From contig JAFYAS010000064.1 of the NCBI GenBank assembly GCA_017540605.1, positions 28,434 through 92,433 of the forward strand: DNA of 64,000 nucleotides, in the 5' to 3' direction. Origin of the DNA: Lachnospiraceae bacterium. Its GTDB lineage: Bacteria; Bacillota; Clostridia; Lachnospirales; Lachnospiraceae. The notes under the pieces were generated by a model, which saw nothing but the letters and a program-made list of their open reading frames with translations, did no database searches and had not been told where the DNA came from. Made by a program: the position numbers and the translations under genes. Position 1 is the first letter of the stretch; every line of letters begins with the position of its first letter. Of this stretch, positions 17,217 through 25,687 are shown in pieces.

Positions 17217-17699
17217 CTATTGATCATCTTCAAACACACAAATGTGAAGACCTATATATTCCTTACCTTCATAAAGCAGTGGAACCTTGAGTCCCTCAAT
17301 ATCGCTCTTTATCTTGATATTGCTTCCAAGAACTGCCATAGGAGGCGTGATATCAATCAAAATACCCTGTGTAGAGAAAACCGTAGCGGTATTGCCCATG
17401 ATCATATTGGACAACTCCGAAAGAGCCGAGCATGCCATCTCATCAAGTTCATTCACCGGCATACCATACATCATCTTGCTGGCTATCTCCTTCGCCTGCT
17501 CCATCGGCATAGCTAAAACCACCTGCCCTCTCATAGCACCGGTTACACCAACCTGAATGGTATAGGTCATCTCTTTAAATTCGAAATTATGTATCATAGG
17601 CTTTCCAACCGCAAGCTTCATCTGAGCCGCACTTTCCACGACGCTGATACTCGCCTGAAGGAAAGGATTGATATGCTTAACATCAATACCTTTTCTCAT
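17217..17699 (-). CDS. cheX: CheX-family chemotaxis phosphatase
   Basis: A 160-aa protein of the CheC/CheX/FliY phosphatase family, which dephosphorylates CheY-P in chemotaxis. The active-site pattern ALSELSNMIMGN supplies the Glu and Asn of the E-x3-N motif near residue 100. The N-terminus (MRKGIDVKHINPFLQAS) is typical of CheX. I start at 17699 because GGAG lies 6 nt upstream. No other chemotaxis or motility genes are in the window; the neighbours are two EAL-domain proteins, which would fit a motility or c-di-GMP signalling theme, though this is inference. Confidence 0.85.
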   Translation of the reverse strand: MRKGIDVKHINPFLQASISVVESAAQMKLAVGKPMIHNFEFKEMTYTIQVGVTGAMRGQVVLAMPMEQAKEIASKMMYGMPVNELDEMACSALSELSNMIMGNTATVFSTQGILIDITPPMAVLGSNIKIKSDIEGLKVPLLYEGKEYIGLHICVFEDDQ

Positions 17700-17806
17700 A
17701 TTAAACTCCAATCGTAACTAGTCTATGCCAACAGAACTACCCATAAATAGAAACCGATAACAAGATACTCTGAAGAATGTCGGCACATTGATATTTTACC
17801 CTACTT

Positions 17807-19717
17807 TTATCTTGTTTGCAATGGTTTTTGAACAATTTTCAAAAAGTCTTTTTCAGACAAGGGCGGTGAAATATAATTTCCCTGCATATATCTTATGCCC
17901 AGTTCTTTCATACGTTCATAGTCATCCCTACTCTCAACACCTTTGGCAACCACCTGCATGCCAAGCTGCCTCGCCATATCAAACACAAAGGTCAGGGCGA
18001 TATTCGCCTTTTCATTGTTGGTATCAGAATGAACTAAAGTACGATCAAGCTTAACTGCTTTAAATGGAAGCTTCATGATCGCCTCAAGATTCGCATAGCC
18101 CTTGCCATAATCATCAAGAGAAAATGTCACTCCGCTCTCTGCAATATTCTCGATATTCTCCCTGACAAACTGATTCTCAAAATAACCTTCAGTCTCAACC
18201 AGTTCAAGATCTAAGCATTTTCCGGGAATATGATATTCAGAAAGCATGGTAGACAGCATCGGATAGAGTTCAACATTACCGCTTTGGCTCATAGTGAGAT
18301 TCACATGTATCTTTTTAAACTCTCTACCGCATACCTGACTTTGATTCATAAAGGACAAGACTCTTTTAAAGGTCACAGCTCCAAGATCATCTATCAGATC
18401 AAACTCCTCTCCAACCTGAATGACATCACTTGCCGAGATGAAATTCTTATCCTCATCCCTGATTCTTATCAGCGCCTCCGCTGATGTATATAAGCTTCTT
18501 CTTACATCCATAACAGGCTGATACCATATCTCAATCCTGTCATTTTTCAAAGCATTGACTATGGCTTCTCTGATCCTGTCACGATTTAGCTTATGTCTTA
18601 TCTGCTCGGCGCCCAACAAAGTATAAGGGATATTGTACTTTATACTGTTAGCCATGGTCTTTCGCATAATATCATAAATATTTCTAAAGCCCATACGCAT
18701 ATCATTTACAGGAATCTCCACCATGTTGTAATTGAGCTTCATATCTACGCCCATCACATTATAATCCTCACTGAGGTAATGCTTAAGGCTGTTGTAATAC
18801 ATACGATAATTGCGGTCCTTATCAGAATACACACAAGCAAGCTCATAAGTATCTATTCTAAATACTCTTCCGCCCTGTATCTGATTGAGTCTTCTGCAAA
18901 GCTCCTTGAAAAGCTCCTTTGTCGCATTATGTCCAATGGAACTGTTAAGCACTCTCAGTTCATCAATATTAACATATACAATATATGACGGTTTTCCACC
19001 ATCCAATAGATCAGTCACATAGTATTCAAAAGCTTTTCTTGTAAATATGTCCAAGGTCTTATCCTTTTGATTTTCCGAACGAGAAAGATTAAGGATGAGC
19101 ACGATATTTATCACCACATAGGCTACACTTATAAACCTTACGGGAGCAAACATCTGGTTGAGTGCTGTTGCGAACAGATAAACACCCAAAACAGAACATA
19201 CAGTAAATCTTGTCTGACTCCTCATATTCTTCCACTTATATATGATCCAGAAAAGCTGAGCCAAAATATAGTAAAAGCTTACGGATATGCATACCACAAA
19301 AGCCGGTCCCGTGGTATAAAGCTCACCTTCTTCAACCCTGAATTCGATAGGCAATATAAGGATCAACGCCGATCCGTAAAGGAGTGGTGTTCCTATGATA
19401 TGAAAGCCTCTGTTGAACTTCTTCTTGTTGTGAAGTGTATCCTGTACAACAAACATCAATGTAACCGCATAGGTCATAACTGAGAATACCAAAAACAATC
19501 GAATGAAAACGATCGTCACTTCACTATCCATATTGTTGCCTGCAGATGCCATAGATTTAGCCAAAAGCTCAAGTATAGTAGCAGCTATGGAAATATAGAG
19601 AACATTTCTGTAAAGCTTACCGGAAAAAGAGGTCGACATCTGTCTGACCTTAGTAATACCCACCAATATGAACAACACTACAAGTGTCGCTATTTGAAAT
19701 TGAATATGATATGTCAT
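17807..19717 (-). CDS. Membrane EAL-domain c-di-GMP phosphodiesterase, copy 1
   Basis: A 636-aa membrane protein. About six N-terminal spans (to residue about 225) are followed by a degenerate GGDEF-like domain (the GGDEF signature is replaced near RIDTYELACVY) and a C-terminal EAL domain (about 395-636). Catalytic positions of EAL enzymes are largely kept: Glu of EALIRI, Asn of HVNLTMS, Glu of LELVETE, Asp-Asp of DDYGKGY, Lys of VKLDR, Glu of KGVES and Gln of MQGNY. It is therefore probably an active c-di-GMP hydrolase. It lies 23 bases downstream of a paralogue of exactly the same length. GAGGATG precedes the ATG. Confidence 0.82.
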   Translation of the reverse strand: MTYHIQFQIATLVVLFILVGITKVRQMSTSFSGKLYRNVLYISIAATILELLAKSMASAGNNMDSEVTIVFIRLFLVFSVMTYAVTLMFVVQDTLHNKKKFNRGFHIIGTPLLYGSALILILPIEFRVEEGELYTTGPAFVVCISVSFYYILAQLFWIIYKWKNMRSQTRFTVCSVLGVYLFATALNQMFAPVRFISVAYVVINIVLILNLSRSENQKDKTLDIFTRKAFEYYVTDLLDGGKPSYIVYVNIDELRVLNSSIGHNATKELFKELCRRLNQIQGGRVFRIDTYELACVYSDKDRNYRMYYNSLKHYLSEDYNVMGVDMKLNYNMVEIPVNDMRMGFRNIYDIMRKTMANSIKYNIPYTLLGAEQIRHKLNRDRIREAIVNALKNDRIEIWYQPVMDVRRSLYTSAEALIRIRDEDKNFISASDVIQVGEEFDLIDDLGAVTFKRVLSFMNQSQVCGREFKKIHVNLTMSQSGNVELYPMLSTMLSEYHIPGKCLDLELVETEGYFENQFVRENIENIAESGVTFSLDDYGKGYANLEAIMKLPFKAVKLDRTLVHSDTNNEKANIALTFVFDMARQLGMQVVAKGVESRDDYERMKELGIRYMQGNYISPPLSEKDFLKIVQKPLQTR

Positions 19718-19740
19718 GATATCATCCTCTTTTCAAACAA

Positions 19741-21651
19741 TTACAATAGATACTCCTTAGAGACAACTTCAATAAACTCTTCCGGTGCAACAGGCTTAGA
19801 GAAATAAAAGCCCTGCATATATTCAAAACCCATGGTTACAAGTTTATCCAATTCCTCCTTTGTCTCAACACCCTCTGCAACCAGCTTAAGTTTCATATTC
19901 TTGAACATTCTTGCAGAATTCTCAAGCAAAATACGGCTTTTCTCTTTCTTAAAGCTGTCCCAGATAAGCAACTTATCAATTTTCACGATGGAGAAAGGCA
20001 TATTGATAACATAATCAAGATTGGCATAACCCGACCCAAAATCATCAAGTGAGAAGGTACAACCGATCTTTATCAGGTTCCTCATATTCTTTTTAAATAT
20101 CCTCTCAGATTTAATGGCGGCCGTCTCCGTAATCTCAAAATTGATAAATGTCGGTGATACATCATATTCCTTCATAATGCTGACAATCTGGTTTGTGAGA
20201 TTAGCATACATACACTGAACCGTAGACAGATTTACCTCTATATATTCAAATCCCATTCCGGGTAGATCATATTTTTTTACAAACTCACAGGTTTTGGTAA
20301 ATACTATTCTACCAAGTTCAAGTATTAAGCCGTGTCTTTCCGAAACAGGTATCAAAAGCTCCGGATTGATAAAACTGCCCGCAGCATCCCTGATCCTTAT
20401 CAGAGCTTCTGCAGTGGTAAATCTCTCTCTCTTCACAGAATATATTGGCTGGAAGTAAACCTCAACCTTATCTTCATCAATCGCCCTCTTTATATCCTCC
20501 AAAAGAACTTTTTCAGCCTCCTGCTCAGCAGCAAATTCTTCATTCATCACATGAAGGACAAAAGGTTCTTTTCTTCCTATGGATTCTACAAAGAATGCCA
20601 AATCTCCCCTGAAATCATCAAAGCATTGGTATTTGTCAAAATCCGATATAAGACCATATCTAATCTGCTCAGGTAAAAGGACAGTATATCTGTCATAAAG
20701 CTTTTCGGTAACCAATGAAAGCTTTTCAAGCAATTGATCATTATCGCCTGACATTCTTGTGGCACATAAGAACTCTCCTGTCTCAAGCCTAAACAGATAG
20801 GAATTCTTTATTGTCAAAAAGCCTTCTCTAACAGAGTTGAGCATATTTTCATATTCCTCAAGAGTATATCTGTTTCTAAAATACTCCTCCCCGGGAAGTG
20901 ATAATACAAGCATCTTTTGATCTGTATCTCGCTTAAAAAATCTATCAGCCCAATCAGCAAAGGCATATTCATTCAAAGCTCCCGACGGAACATCAACATA
21001 ATCATCGGGATTCTCAAGTCTGACATAAATGATAAAGGCTACCAGTCCAGTAGCAAAGGAAAGGAAGAATCCCAGCCTTAAAAAATGCTGTAATACAAGA
21101 GACACTATAGCTATAGCAAGAAGTACGCAATCGGTTGCAGCGGCAGCTTTATCTATCTCTTTATAATGCTTAACAAGATTGAAGACAGCTATAAAGGCAT
21201 ACAAGAATAAAACTGCAACCGAAATATGAGGCAATATACCAAGAAGCTTTATACCACCATTTTCCTCTATGACAACAATCTCTAAAAAAGGTGAAAAAAT
21301 TAAAAGAAGAATAAGAGGTGCCAATTGAAACTTTTCGGATATGGTGAATTCTCTAACTCTCGCAAAAATTGTACTTCTTGAATATCTGAGTATCAGATAC
21401 ATGACTACAGCTAAAGAGATAACATACATCCTCGCTGTCATGATTACGAAGTTAAAGTCCACAGAACCCTTTTTAGATAATGAATTGAGTGCAAATACCA
21501 ATAGATCCAAAGAAACGCAAATAAGCGCCCCAATAAGAAATCTTAAAAAGGCGCTGTTGGCATTAGAAATAATCTTTGTTTTTATGGTAAATAGGATAAG
21601 TATGACTGCTATCATCACCAATCCCGTTACCTGAAATCCAACATTCCACAT
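19741..21651 (-). CDS. Membrane EAL-domain c-di-GMP phosphodiesterase, copy 2
   Basis: A 636-aa paralogue of the downstream gene with the same plan: several N-terminal membrane spans (to about 230), a divergent GGDEF-like middle region and an EAL domain. The EAL catalytic set is complete (EALIRI, EVNLS, FEITET, DDFGSGY, VKIDK, AEGVET, MQGFYF). The start at 21651 has no SD sequence at all; instead a promoter -10 box ends 7 bases before the ATG, so the message may be leaderless. The paralogue downstream has a normal SD site. Tandem duplication is inferred from order, length and domain plan. Confidence 0.82.
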   Translation of the reverse strand: MWNVGFQVTGLVMIAVILILFTIKTKIISNANSAFLRFLIGALICVSLDLLVFALNSLSKKGSVDFNFVIMTARMYVISLAVVMYLILRYSRSTIFARVREFTISEKFQLAPLILLLIFSPFLEIVVIEENGGIKLLGILPHISVAVLFLYAFIAVFNLVKHYKEIDKAAAATDCVLLAIAIVSLVLQHFLRLGFFLSFATGLVAFIIYVRLENPDDYVDVPSGALNEYAFADWADRFFKRDTDQKMLVLSLPGEEYFRNRYTLEEYENMLNSVREGFLTIKNSYLFRLETGEFLCATRMSGDNDQLLEKLSLVTEKLYDRYTVLLPEQIRYGLISDFDKYQCFDDFRGDLAFFVESIGRKEPFVLHVMNEEFAAEQEAEKVLLEDIKRAIDEDKVEVYFQPIYSVKRERFTTAEALIRIRDAAGSFINPELLIPVSERHGLILELGRIVFTKTCEFVKKYDLPGMGFEYIEVNLSTVQCMYANLTNQIVSIMKEYDVSPTFINFEITETAAIKSERIFKKNMRNLIKIGCTFSLDDFGSGYANLDYVINMPFSIVKIDKLLIWDSFKKEKSRILLENSARMFKNMKLKLVAEGVETKEELDKLVTMGFEYMQGFYFSKPVAPEEFIEVVSKEYLL

Positions 21652-21657
21652 AGACTT

Positions 21658-21686
21658 ATTTTATCACTTAAGCAACTTTTACACAA
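21658..21686 (-). promoter_or_regulatory. Promoter placing the transcription start at the ATG of the EAL gene
   Basis: TTGTGT (21681-21686) and TAAAAT (21658-21663) on the minus strand are 17 bases apart. The usual start site, 7 bases past the -10 box, falls on the A of the ATG at 21651. Confidence 0.45.
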
Positions 21687-21716
21687 CAAAAAACGCGAAC
21701 AAAATACGCAAAAAAT

Positions 21717-22421
21717 CTACGTTAAATCCTTTATTATCTCACCCGCCATCATAAGACCGCATACAGCCGGAACAAAGGCTGTACTTCCCGGAAGGCTCCT
21801 TCTTCCTGTTTCTTCTTTTGATTCCTCTAAAGGCTTTACAGGCGGTTCATCCGAATATACAACCTTCAACGCTTTAACCTCTCTTTTTTTTAGCTCCCTA
21901 CGCATAACCTTGGCAAGAGGACACACGCTGGTCTCATAGATATCCGCCACCTTCATTCTTCCGGGATCAAGCTTATTTCCCGCACCCATGGCGCTTATCA
22001 CGGGGACACCTTCTTTTTTTGATCTCATTATGATCTCAAGCTTTGCGGTAACAGTATCAACCGCATCAACCACATAATCATATTCATCAAAATGGAAATC
22101 ATCAGCATTTTCCGGAAGAAAAAAACAGGTTAAAGCCTCCACATTAACATCGGGATTGATGCTTAACATTCTCTCCTTCATCACATCCACCTTATTCTTG
22201 CCGATAGTATCCTCTGTGGCTATGATCTGGCGATTTAAGTTGGTCAGAGCCACCGTATCATTATCAACAAGGACAAATGAACCTATACCGCTTCGAACGA
22301 GAGCCTCACATACATAGCCTCCCACTCCCCCTATACCAAATATGGCAACCTTTTTATTCTTTAAGATTTCCACCTTTTCCTGACCCAAAAGGAGCTTAGT
22401 TCTTGCAAATCTATCTGACAT
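21717..22421 (-). CDS. tcdA: tRNA threonylcarbamoyladenosine dehydratase
   Basis: An E1-like (ThiF/MoeB fold) enzyme that uses ATP to cyclise t6A37 of tRNA to ct6A. The 234-aa protein shows the nucleotide-binding loop FGIGGVGGYVCEALVRSG (about 28-45), the VDNDTVALTNLNRQI block with the catalytic Arg, DAVDTVTAKLE and the Cys-containing ETSVCPLAKVMRREL motif typical of TcdA rather than MoeB. Length and the absence of a C-terminal rhodanese agree. AGAGGCTG lies upstream of the ATG at 22421. It stands alone, 65 bases before the EAL pair. Confidence 0.9.
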   Translation of the reverse strand: MSDRFARTKLLLGQEKVEILKNKKVAIFGIGGVGGYVCEALVRSGIGSFVLVDNDTVALTNLNRQIIATEDTIGKNKVDVMKERMLSINPDVNVEALTCFFLPENADDFHFDEYDYVVDAVDTVTAKLEIIMRSKKEGVPVISAMGAGNKLDPGRMKVADIYETSVCPLAKVMRRELKKREVKALKVVYSDEPPVKPLEESKEETGRRSLPGSTAFVPAVCGLMMAGEIIKDLT

Positions 22422-22435
22422 ATCAGCAGCCTCTT

Positions 22436-22488
22436 GTAACTATTTATTCGTTGAACATCAAGAGTTCAGAGCAATAGCGAATAGTTAC
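22436..22488. repeat. Short GTAA-ended inverted-repeat element (deletion copy)
   Basis: A 53-bp near-palindrome beginning GTAACTATT and ending AATAGTTAC, with GAAC/GTTC inside. Its ends and the GTTCAGAGC core match the 148-bp elements at 44235 and 48161, so it is probably an internally deleted member of that family. It sits between the tcdA start and the acetyltransferase gene. No clear target duplication. Confidence 0.6.
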
Positions 22489-22551
22489 ATCCTTTCAATA
22501 CAATTATTTTCCGCTATATTATAACCTAAATTCAATCCGATTAAACCTTTT

Positions 22552-23166
22552 TTAGTTTTTGTAATCATCTACATCAAACTTTTTATCACGATAATAATAA
22601 TCACGATCCTCTTCTGTGATCATTCTTATCACTCTGCATGGATTTCCTACCGCCAGAGCATTGTCGGGTATATTCTTTGTCACAACACTACCCGCACCGA
22701 TCACGGCATTATTGCCAATGGTCACACCGGGCATGATACATACACTGCCACCGATCCAAACATTATCTCCTATGGTTATTCCTATTCCATATTCATAACC
22801 TGAATTACGTGAATCCGGATGAATTGGATGACCGGCAGTATATAATGAAACATTTGGAGCAATCTGAACATTTGCCCCGATCTTTACCTTTCCGACATCA
22901 AGAACTGTAAAATTGTAATTGGCAAAAAAGTTCTCACCGATCTCAATATTATAGCCGTAATCACAATGAAACGGAGTCTCTATGTTTATATAGTCTCCCG
23001 TTTTTCCCAGTATCTCTTTTATTAGCCTGTCCTTTTCCTTGTCGTTGCCGGGCTCAAGGTTGTTGTATCTAAAAATCTTCTTTTTATTCTCAAGCCTTTC
23101 CTCAGCTAATCCATCAAGCCAGGCCTTATAAGGCAAACCCGCTAACATTCTTTCCTTGTGGTTCAT
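22552..23166 (-). CDS. Sugar O-acetyltransferase (maltose/galactoside type)
   Basis: Transfers acetyl from acetyl-CoA to a sugar hydroxyl. The 204-aa protein has the N-terminal Maa-type helical cap (MNHKERMLAGLPYKAW) and then left-handed beta-helix hexapeptide repeats (IGANVQIAPNVSLYTAG, IGDNVWIGGSVCIMPG, IGNNAVIGAGSVVTKNI). The catalytic His is in TAGHPIHPD. AGAGG lies before the ATG. Its physiological acceptor cannot be told; many such enzymes are detoxifying. Confidence 0.88.
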   Translation of the reverse strand: MNHKERMLAGLPYKAWLDGLAEERLENKKKIFRYNNLEPGNDKEKDRLIKEILGKTGDYINIETPFHCDYGYNIEIGENFFANYNFTVLDVGKVKIGANVQIAPNVSLYTAGHPIHPDSRNSGYEYGIGITIGDNVWIGGSVCIMPGVTIGNNAVIGAGSVVTKNIPDNALAVGNPCRVIRMITEEDRDYYYRDKKFDVDDYKN

Positions 23167-23180
23167 ATACCAACCTCTTT

Positions 23181-23406
23181 TATACTATGATGTTGGGGGC
23201 AAAAGGTATTTTGCCCCCAACTGATACCACGGATTGCTCCGCTGCTTTGCAGCTCCCGCAATCCTGCAAACATTCGCAATCCGCTAATTTCCTGCGTTTG
23301 CAGGAAATTGCTACTTGCTCATGTTTGTGCGGGTCAGTAAGTCAAAATGCTCATTCGTGCAAGCACGATTCGCATTTTTGACTTTTGACCCTAGTATCAT
23401 ACTATA
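23181..23406. mobile_element. Miniature inverted-repeat element, hairpin-ended family (226 bp)
   Basis: Imperfect terminal inverted repeats of about 26 bp bound the gap (left end TATACTATGATGTTGGGGGC; the reverse complement of the right end begins TATAGTATGATACTAGGGTC). Inside the left end, TTGGGGGC...GCCCCCAA forms a strong hairpin. No transposase frame fits in 226 bp. A left-end fragment of the same family lies at 51713-51758. The right end overlaps the last codons and stop of ybaK. Confidence 0.65.
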
Positions 23407-23843
23407 TCTGAAACATTACATCCCGCCACACGGATCAGATCATCCGGCGCAAGCTCTATCTGAAAGCCCACCTTGCCGGCGCTGACAAATACTTTGTCAA
23501 AGCCCGACGCCGTCTCATGAATAAATGTTTTAAATTGTTTTTTCATACCAATAGGTGAACATCCACCATGAACATAACCCGTGAGGGGCAATAGCTCCTT
23601 TTGTTTTATCATATTGACTGATTTTTCACCGGAGGCTTTTGCCGCTTTCTTCAAGTCAAGTTCTTCCTTTACAGGAACCACGAATACATAGTAGGTTCCG
23701 GATTTTCCCTGTGTGACCAGGGTCTTAAAAACCTTCTCGGGATCCTCGCCAAGAATACCTGCTATCTCTTCACCACTCATAGTCGCATCAGGTGTATATG
23801 AATGGCTTTCATAGCTGATCTTCTTTCCGTCAAGAACCCGCAT
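23397..23843 (-). CDS. ybaK: Cys-tRNA(Pro)/Cys-tRNA deacylase YbaK-type
   Basis: An editing-domain protein that hydrolyses Cys mischarged onto tRNA-Pro. The 148 residues include family landmarks: KTLVTQGKSGTYYVFVVPV, the catalytic Lys region LDLKKAAKASGEKSVNMI, the GYVHGGCSPIGMKKQ motif and AGKVGFQIELAPDDLI. As written it begins at MRVLD, lacking the usual M-x-KTNV leader. That leader is encoded immediately upstream (KTNV) but is one base out of frame with the best start ATG, whose frame reads MKKEEKQM-stop. The stop codon TGA lies inside the inverted repeat of the element at 23181-23406. Confidence 0.85.
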   Translation of the reverse strand: MRVLDGKKISYESHSYTPDATMSGEEIAGILGEDPEKVFKTLVTQGKSGTYYVFVVPVKEELDLKKAAKASGEKSVNMIKQKELLPLTGYVHGGCSPIGMKKQFKTFIHETASGFDKVFVSAGKVGFQIELAPDDLIRVAGCNVSDIV

Positions 23844-23888
23844 TACATTTGTTTTTCTTCCTTCTTCATAACATGCTCTCTTTTTTAT

Positions 23889-24884
23889 TTAACTGTTTGT
23901 TGTAGTTGACGATACACAGATCATCATGCACATCATCAAAGCAATCTCCTCAGCTATGACCATAGCTACCGAACTGCTTATAGCTGCACTGTTTGAAAGT
24001 CCGGAATCACTACCGTAAGAATCTCCCACAAGCATAGACGCAAACATAAGTCTTTTCTTATTGTCCAGTGACCAGCTTCCAAAGCCCTTTGTGGCTTTAA
24101 GATATTCTGCTACCTCTGCTATCTCGCTCACAAGAGTGTTATAGTCTACATCAATATCAACAAGCGTTCCGAGAGATGCAAACTCATTGTAATCAGTGCC
24201 CACCTTAAGTCCTTGCTCCTTAAATGTGTTGTAAAGCTTTACCACCTTATCGCATTTTGCCTTCATATCCCGATCCGTAAGAGCAAGAATCTCACCAAGT
24301 CCCTGAATCTCATTAGAACCCACCTTAAGCTTTAACTCCTTTTTCAGATATGTGTAGCACTCTTCCATCTCGTTTATTATCTGATCTACAGATTTATCCG
24401 TCAATGAAAGGAGAACAGCAAAAACTATATCCTCCGAAGATGTAAGAAAGGGATGCTCCTTACCCATTCTCTTGTAAAGATCCTTGTATTTTTCTACAAT
24501 GCTATCTGCATCAGACATTCTTCCGGCATCACATATACATATAGCGCCCTGAACAAGATATTCATTATCAAATATAGAACCTTTATGCAACTTTTCATAT
24601 ACTGCCTTTATATCATTTATATACTGCTCAGGATCATCCTTAAGTGCCATCTTGCTTGCAATCACGGCCTCGCCATGTCCACGAAAGCTTGAAAAAGCGC
24701 CAGTATTCTTCTTTAGAACCTCGCGAGCGCTCTTCAGTTTCTCTATATCCACCATTCTTTGAGCTCCGGAGAAAACAAAAGCAGCCGCTATATTCATGAT
24801 AGAAGAGCCCCACTTAAACTCCTTCTCAAGCTTATCCTTGTTGAATATCAACAGATCACATTTTTGTTTGATACTATCTTTCAT
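23889..24884 (-). CDS. DUF4003 family protein
   Basis: A 331-aa soluble, mostly helical protein matching the DUF4003 family of Firmicutes, whose function is unknown. Recognisable segments are FSSFRGHGEAVIASKMAL, LVQGAICICDAGR, HPFLTSSEDIVFAVLL and the serine/alanine-rich end around SLDNKKRLMFASMLV. No membrane span or enzyme motif is evident apart from a hydrophobic C-terminal helix. A strong promoter (24983-25011) and three phased repeats lie upstream, suggesting dedicated control. AGGGAGG precedes the ATG. Confidence 0.8.
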   Translation of the reverse strand: MKDSIKQKCDLLIFNKDKLEKEFKWGSSIMNIAAAFVFSGAQRMVDIEKLKSAREVLKKNTGAFSSFRGHGEAVIASKMALKDDPEQYINDIKAVYEKLHKGSIFDNEYLVQGAICICDAGRMSDADSIVEKYKDLYKRMGKEHPFLTSSEDIVFAVLLSLTDKSVDQIINEMEECYTYLKKELKLKVGSNEIQGLGEILALTDRDMKAKCDKVVKLYNTFKEQGLKVGTDYNEFASLGTLVDIDVDYNTLVSEIAEVAEYLKATKGFGSWSLDNKKRLMFASMLVGDSYGSDSGLSNSAAISSSVAMVIAEEIALMMCMMICVSSTTTNS

Positions 24885-24939
24885 TTGGTGCCTCCCTTTA
24901 TACGCGCTTCTGCTATATATTTGTTTCTTTATGCAACTC

Positions 24940-24980
24940 TTTTATAACTGTTTTATAACTTTCAATTCTCTTTTATAACT
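24940..24980. promoter_or_regulatory. Three phased TTTTATAACT repeats, candidate operator
   Basis: The decamer TTTTATAACT occurs at 24940-24949, 24951-24960 and 24971-24980, with starts 11 and 20 bases apart, so all copies face one side of the helix. They lie between the promoter and the DUF4003 start, where a bound protein would block transcription. Confidence 0.45.
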
Positions 24981-24982
24981 CT

Positions 24983-25011
24983 TTTATATTTCCTTTTTAG
25001 CTTTTTGTCAA
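24983..25011 (-). promoter_or_regulatory. Consensus sigma-A promoter of the DUF4003 gene
   Basis: A perfect TTGACA box (25006-25011) and TATAAA (24983-24988) with a 17-base spacer on the minus strand, just past the trpF stop. Confidence 0.75.
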
Positions 25012-25017
25012 GATTAT

Positions 25018-25629
25018 CTACCCTACCGCGCTAACAAACTCATTCATTTTTTGAGGATCTTTTTTTCCGTTAGTCTCTAAGCATGAGCTGGCATCAACAG
25101 CGTAGGGGTGAAGATTTTCTATGGCATCTGCCACATTCTCTGCTGTCAGGCCCCCTGCCAAAAAGTAGGGGCGGTGGATTCCTTTTATCAGTGAATGGTC
25201 AAAGGTTTTACCTGTACCTGTTCCGGAATCAAGCAAAATGCAATCTGCGATGCTCTCTTTTGCTCTTTGTACATCTTCTTCAGATTCTATCTTAATTGCT
25301 TTTATGATAGGCTTGTCTGTATGATTTCTAAGTTCCTTGATGTATTGGTCATCCTCATTTCCGTGAAGCTGAATGGCATCAAGCATCTCCTCATAGTACT
25401 CTAAAATGCTCTCTATTGGCTCATTGACAAATACGCCAACCTTTTTTATATCACTCCCCTGAAGATAACTGTGCAATTCGCAGAAGGTTTCATGAGGTAT
25501 AGTCCGCCTGAAACCTTCCGACAGGATAAACCCCACATAATCAACTTTAAGCTCCATAGCAGTAATAACATCGGGGGGATTCATCATCCCACATAGCTTT
25601 ATCTTAGTATTTCTTTGTATTTTATCCAT
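25018..25629 (-). CDS. trpF: Phosphoribosylanthranilate isomerase
   Basis: Isomerises phosphoribosylanthranilate in tryptophan synthesis. The 203-aa beta/alpha barrel has KLCGMMNPPDV at the N-terminus (catalytic Cys), DYVGFIL, VGVFVNEP, DAIQLHGNED, LDSGTGTGKTFDHSLI (catalytic Asp) and FLAGGLTAENV phosphate-binding loops. I start at 25629 (MDKIQRNT) because GAGGAAT lies about 7 nt upstream; the longer frame would add a 24-residue tail overlapping the previous gene. No other trp genes are nearby, so it is an orphan copy; a role with a separate substrate is possible. Confidence 0.87.
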   Translation of the reverse strand: MDKIQRNTKIKLCGMMNPPDVITAMELKVDYVGFILSEGFRRTIPHETFCELHSYLQGSDIKKVGVFVNEPIESILEYYEEMLDAIQLHGNEDDQYIKELRNHTDKPIIKAIKIESEEDVQRAKESIADCILLDSGTGTGKTFDHSLIKGIHRPYFLAGGLTAENVADAIENLHPYAVDASSCLETNGKKDPQKMNEFVSAVG

Positions 25630-25687
25630 ATCATATTCCTCAACATCCGGAAACAGGCGCCTATGATCTCTCATAAGCGCCTTATTC

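Noticed and set aside
23207..23396. CRISPR array suggested by GC-rich repeated words
   Set aside because: The repeats are inverted and bound a single element; there are no evenly spaced direct repeats with spacers anywhere in the window.
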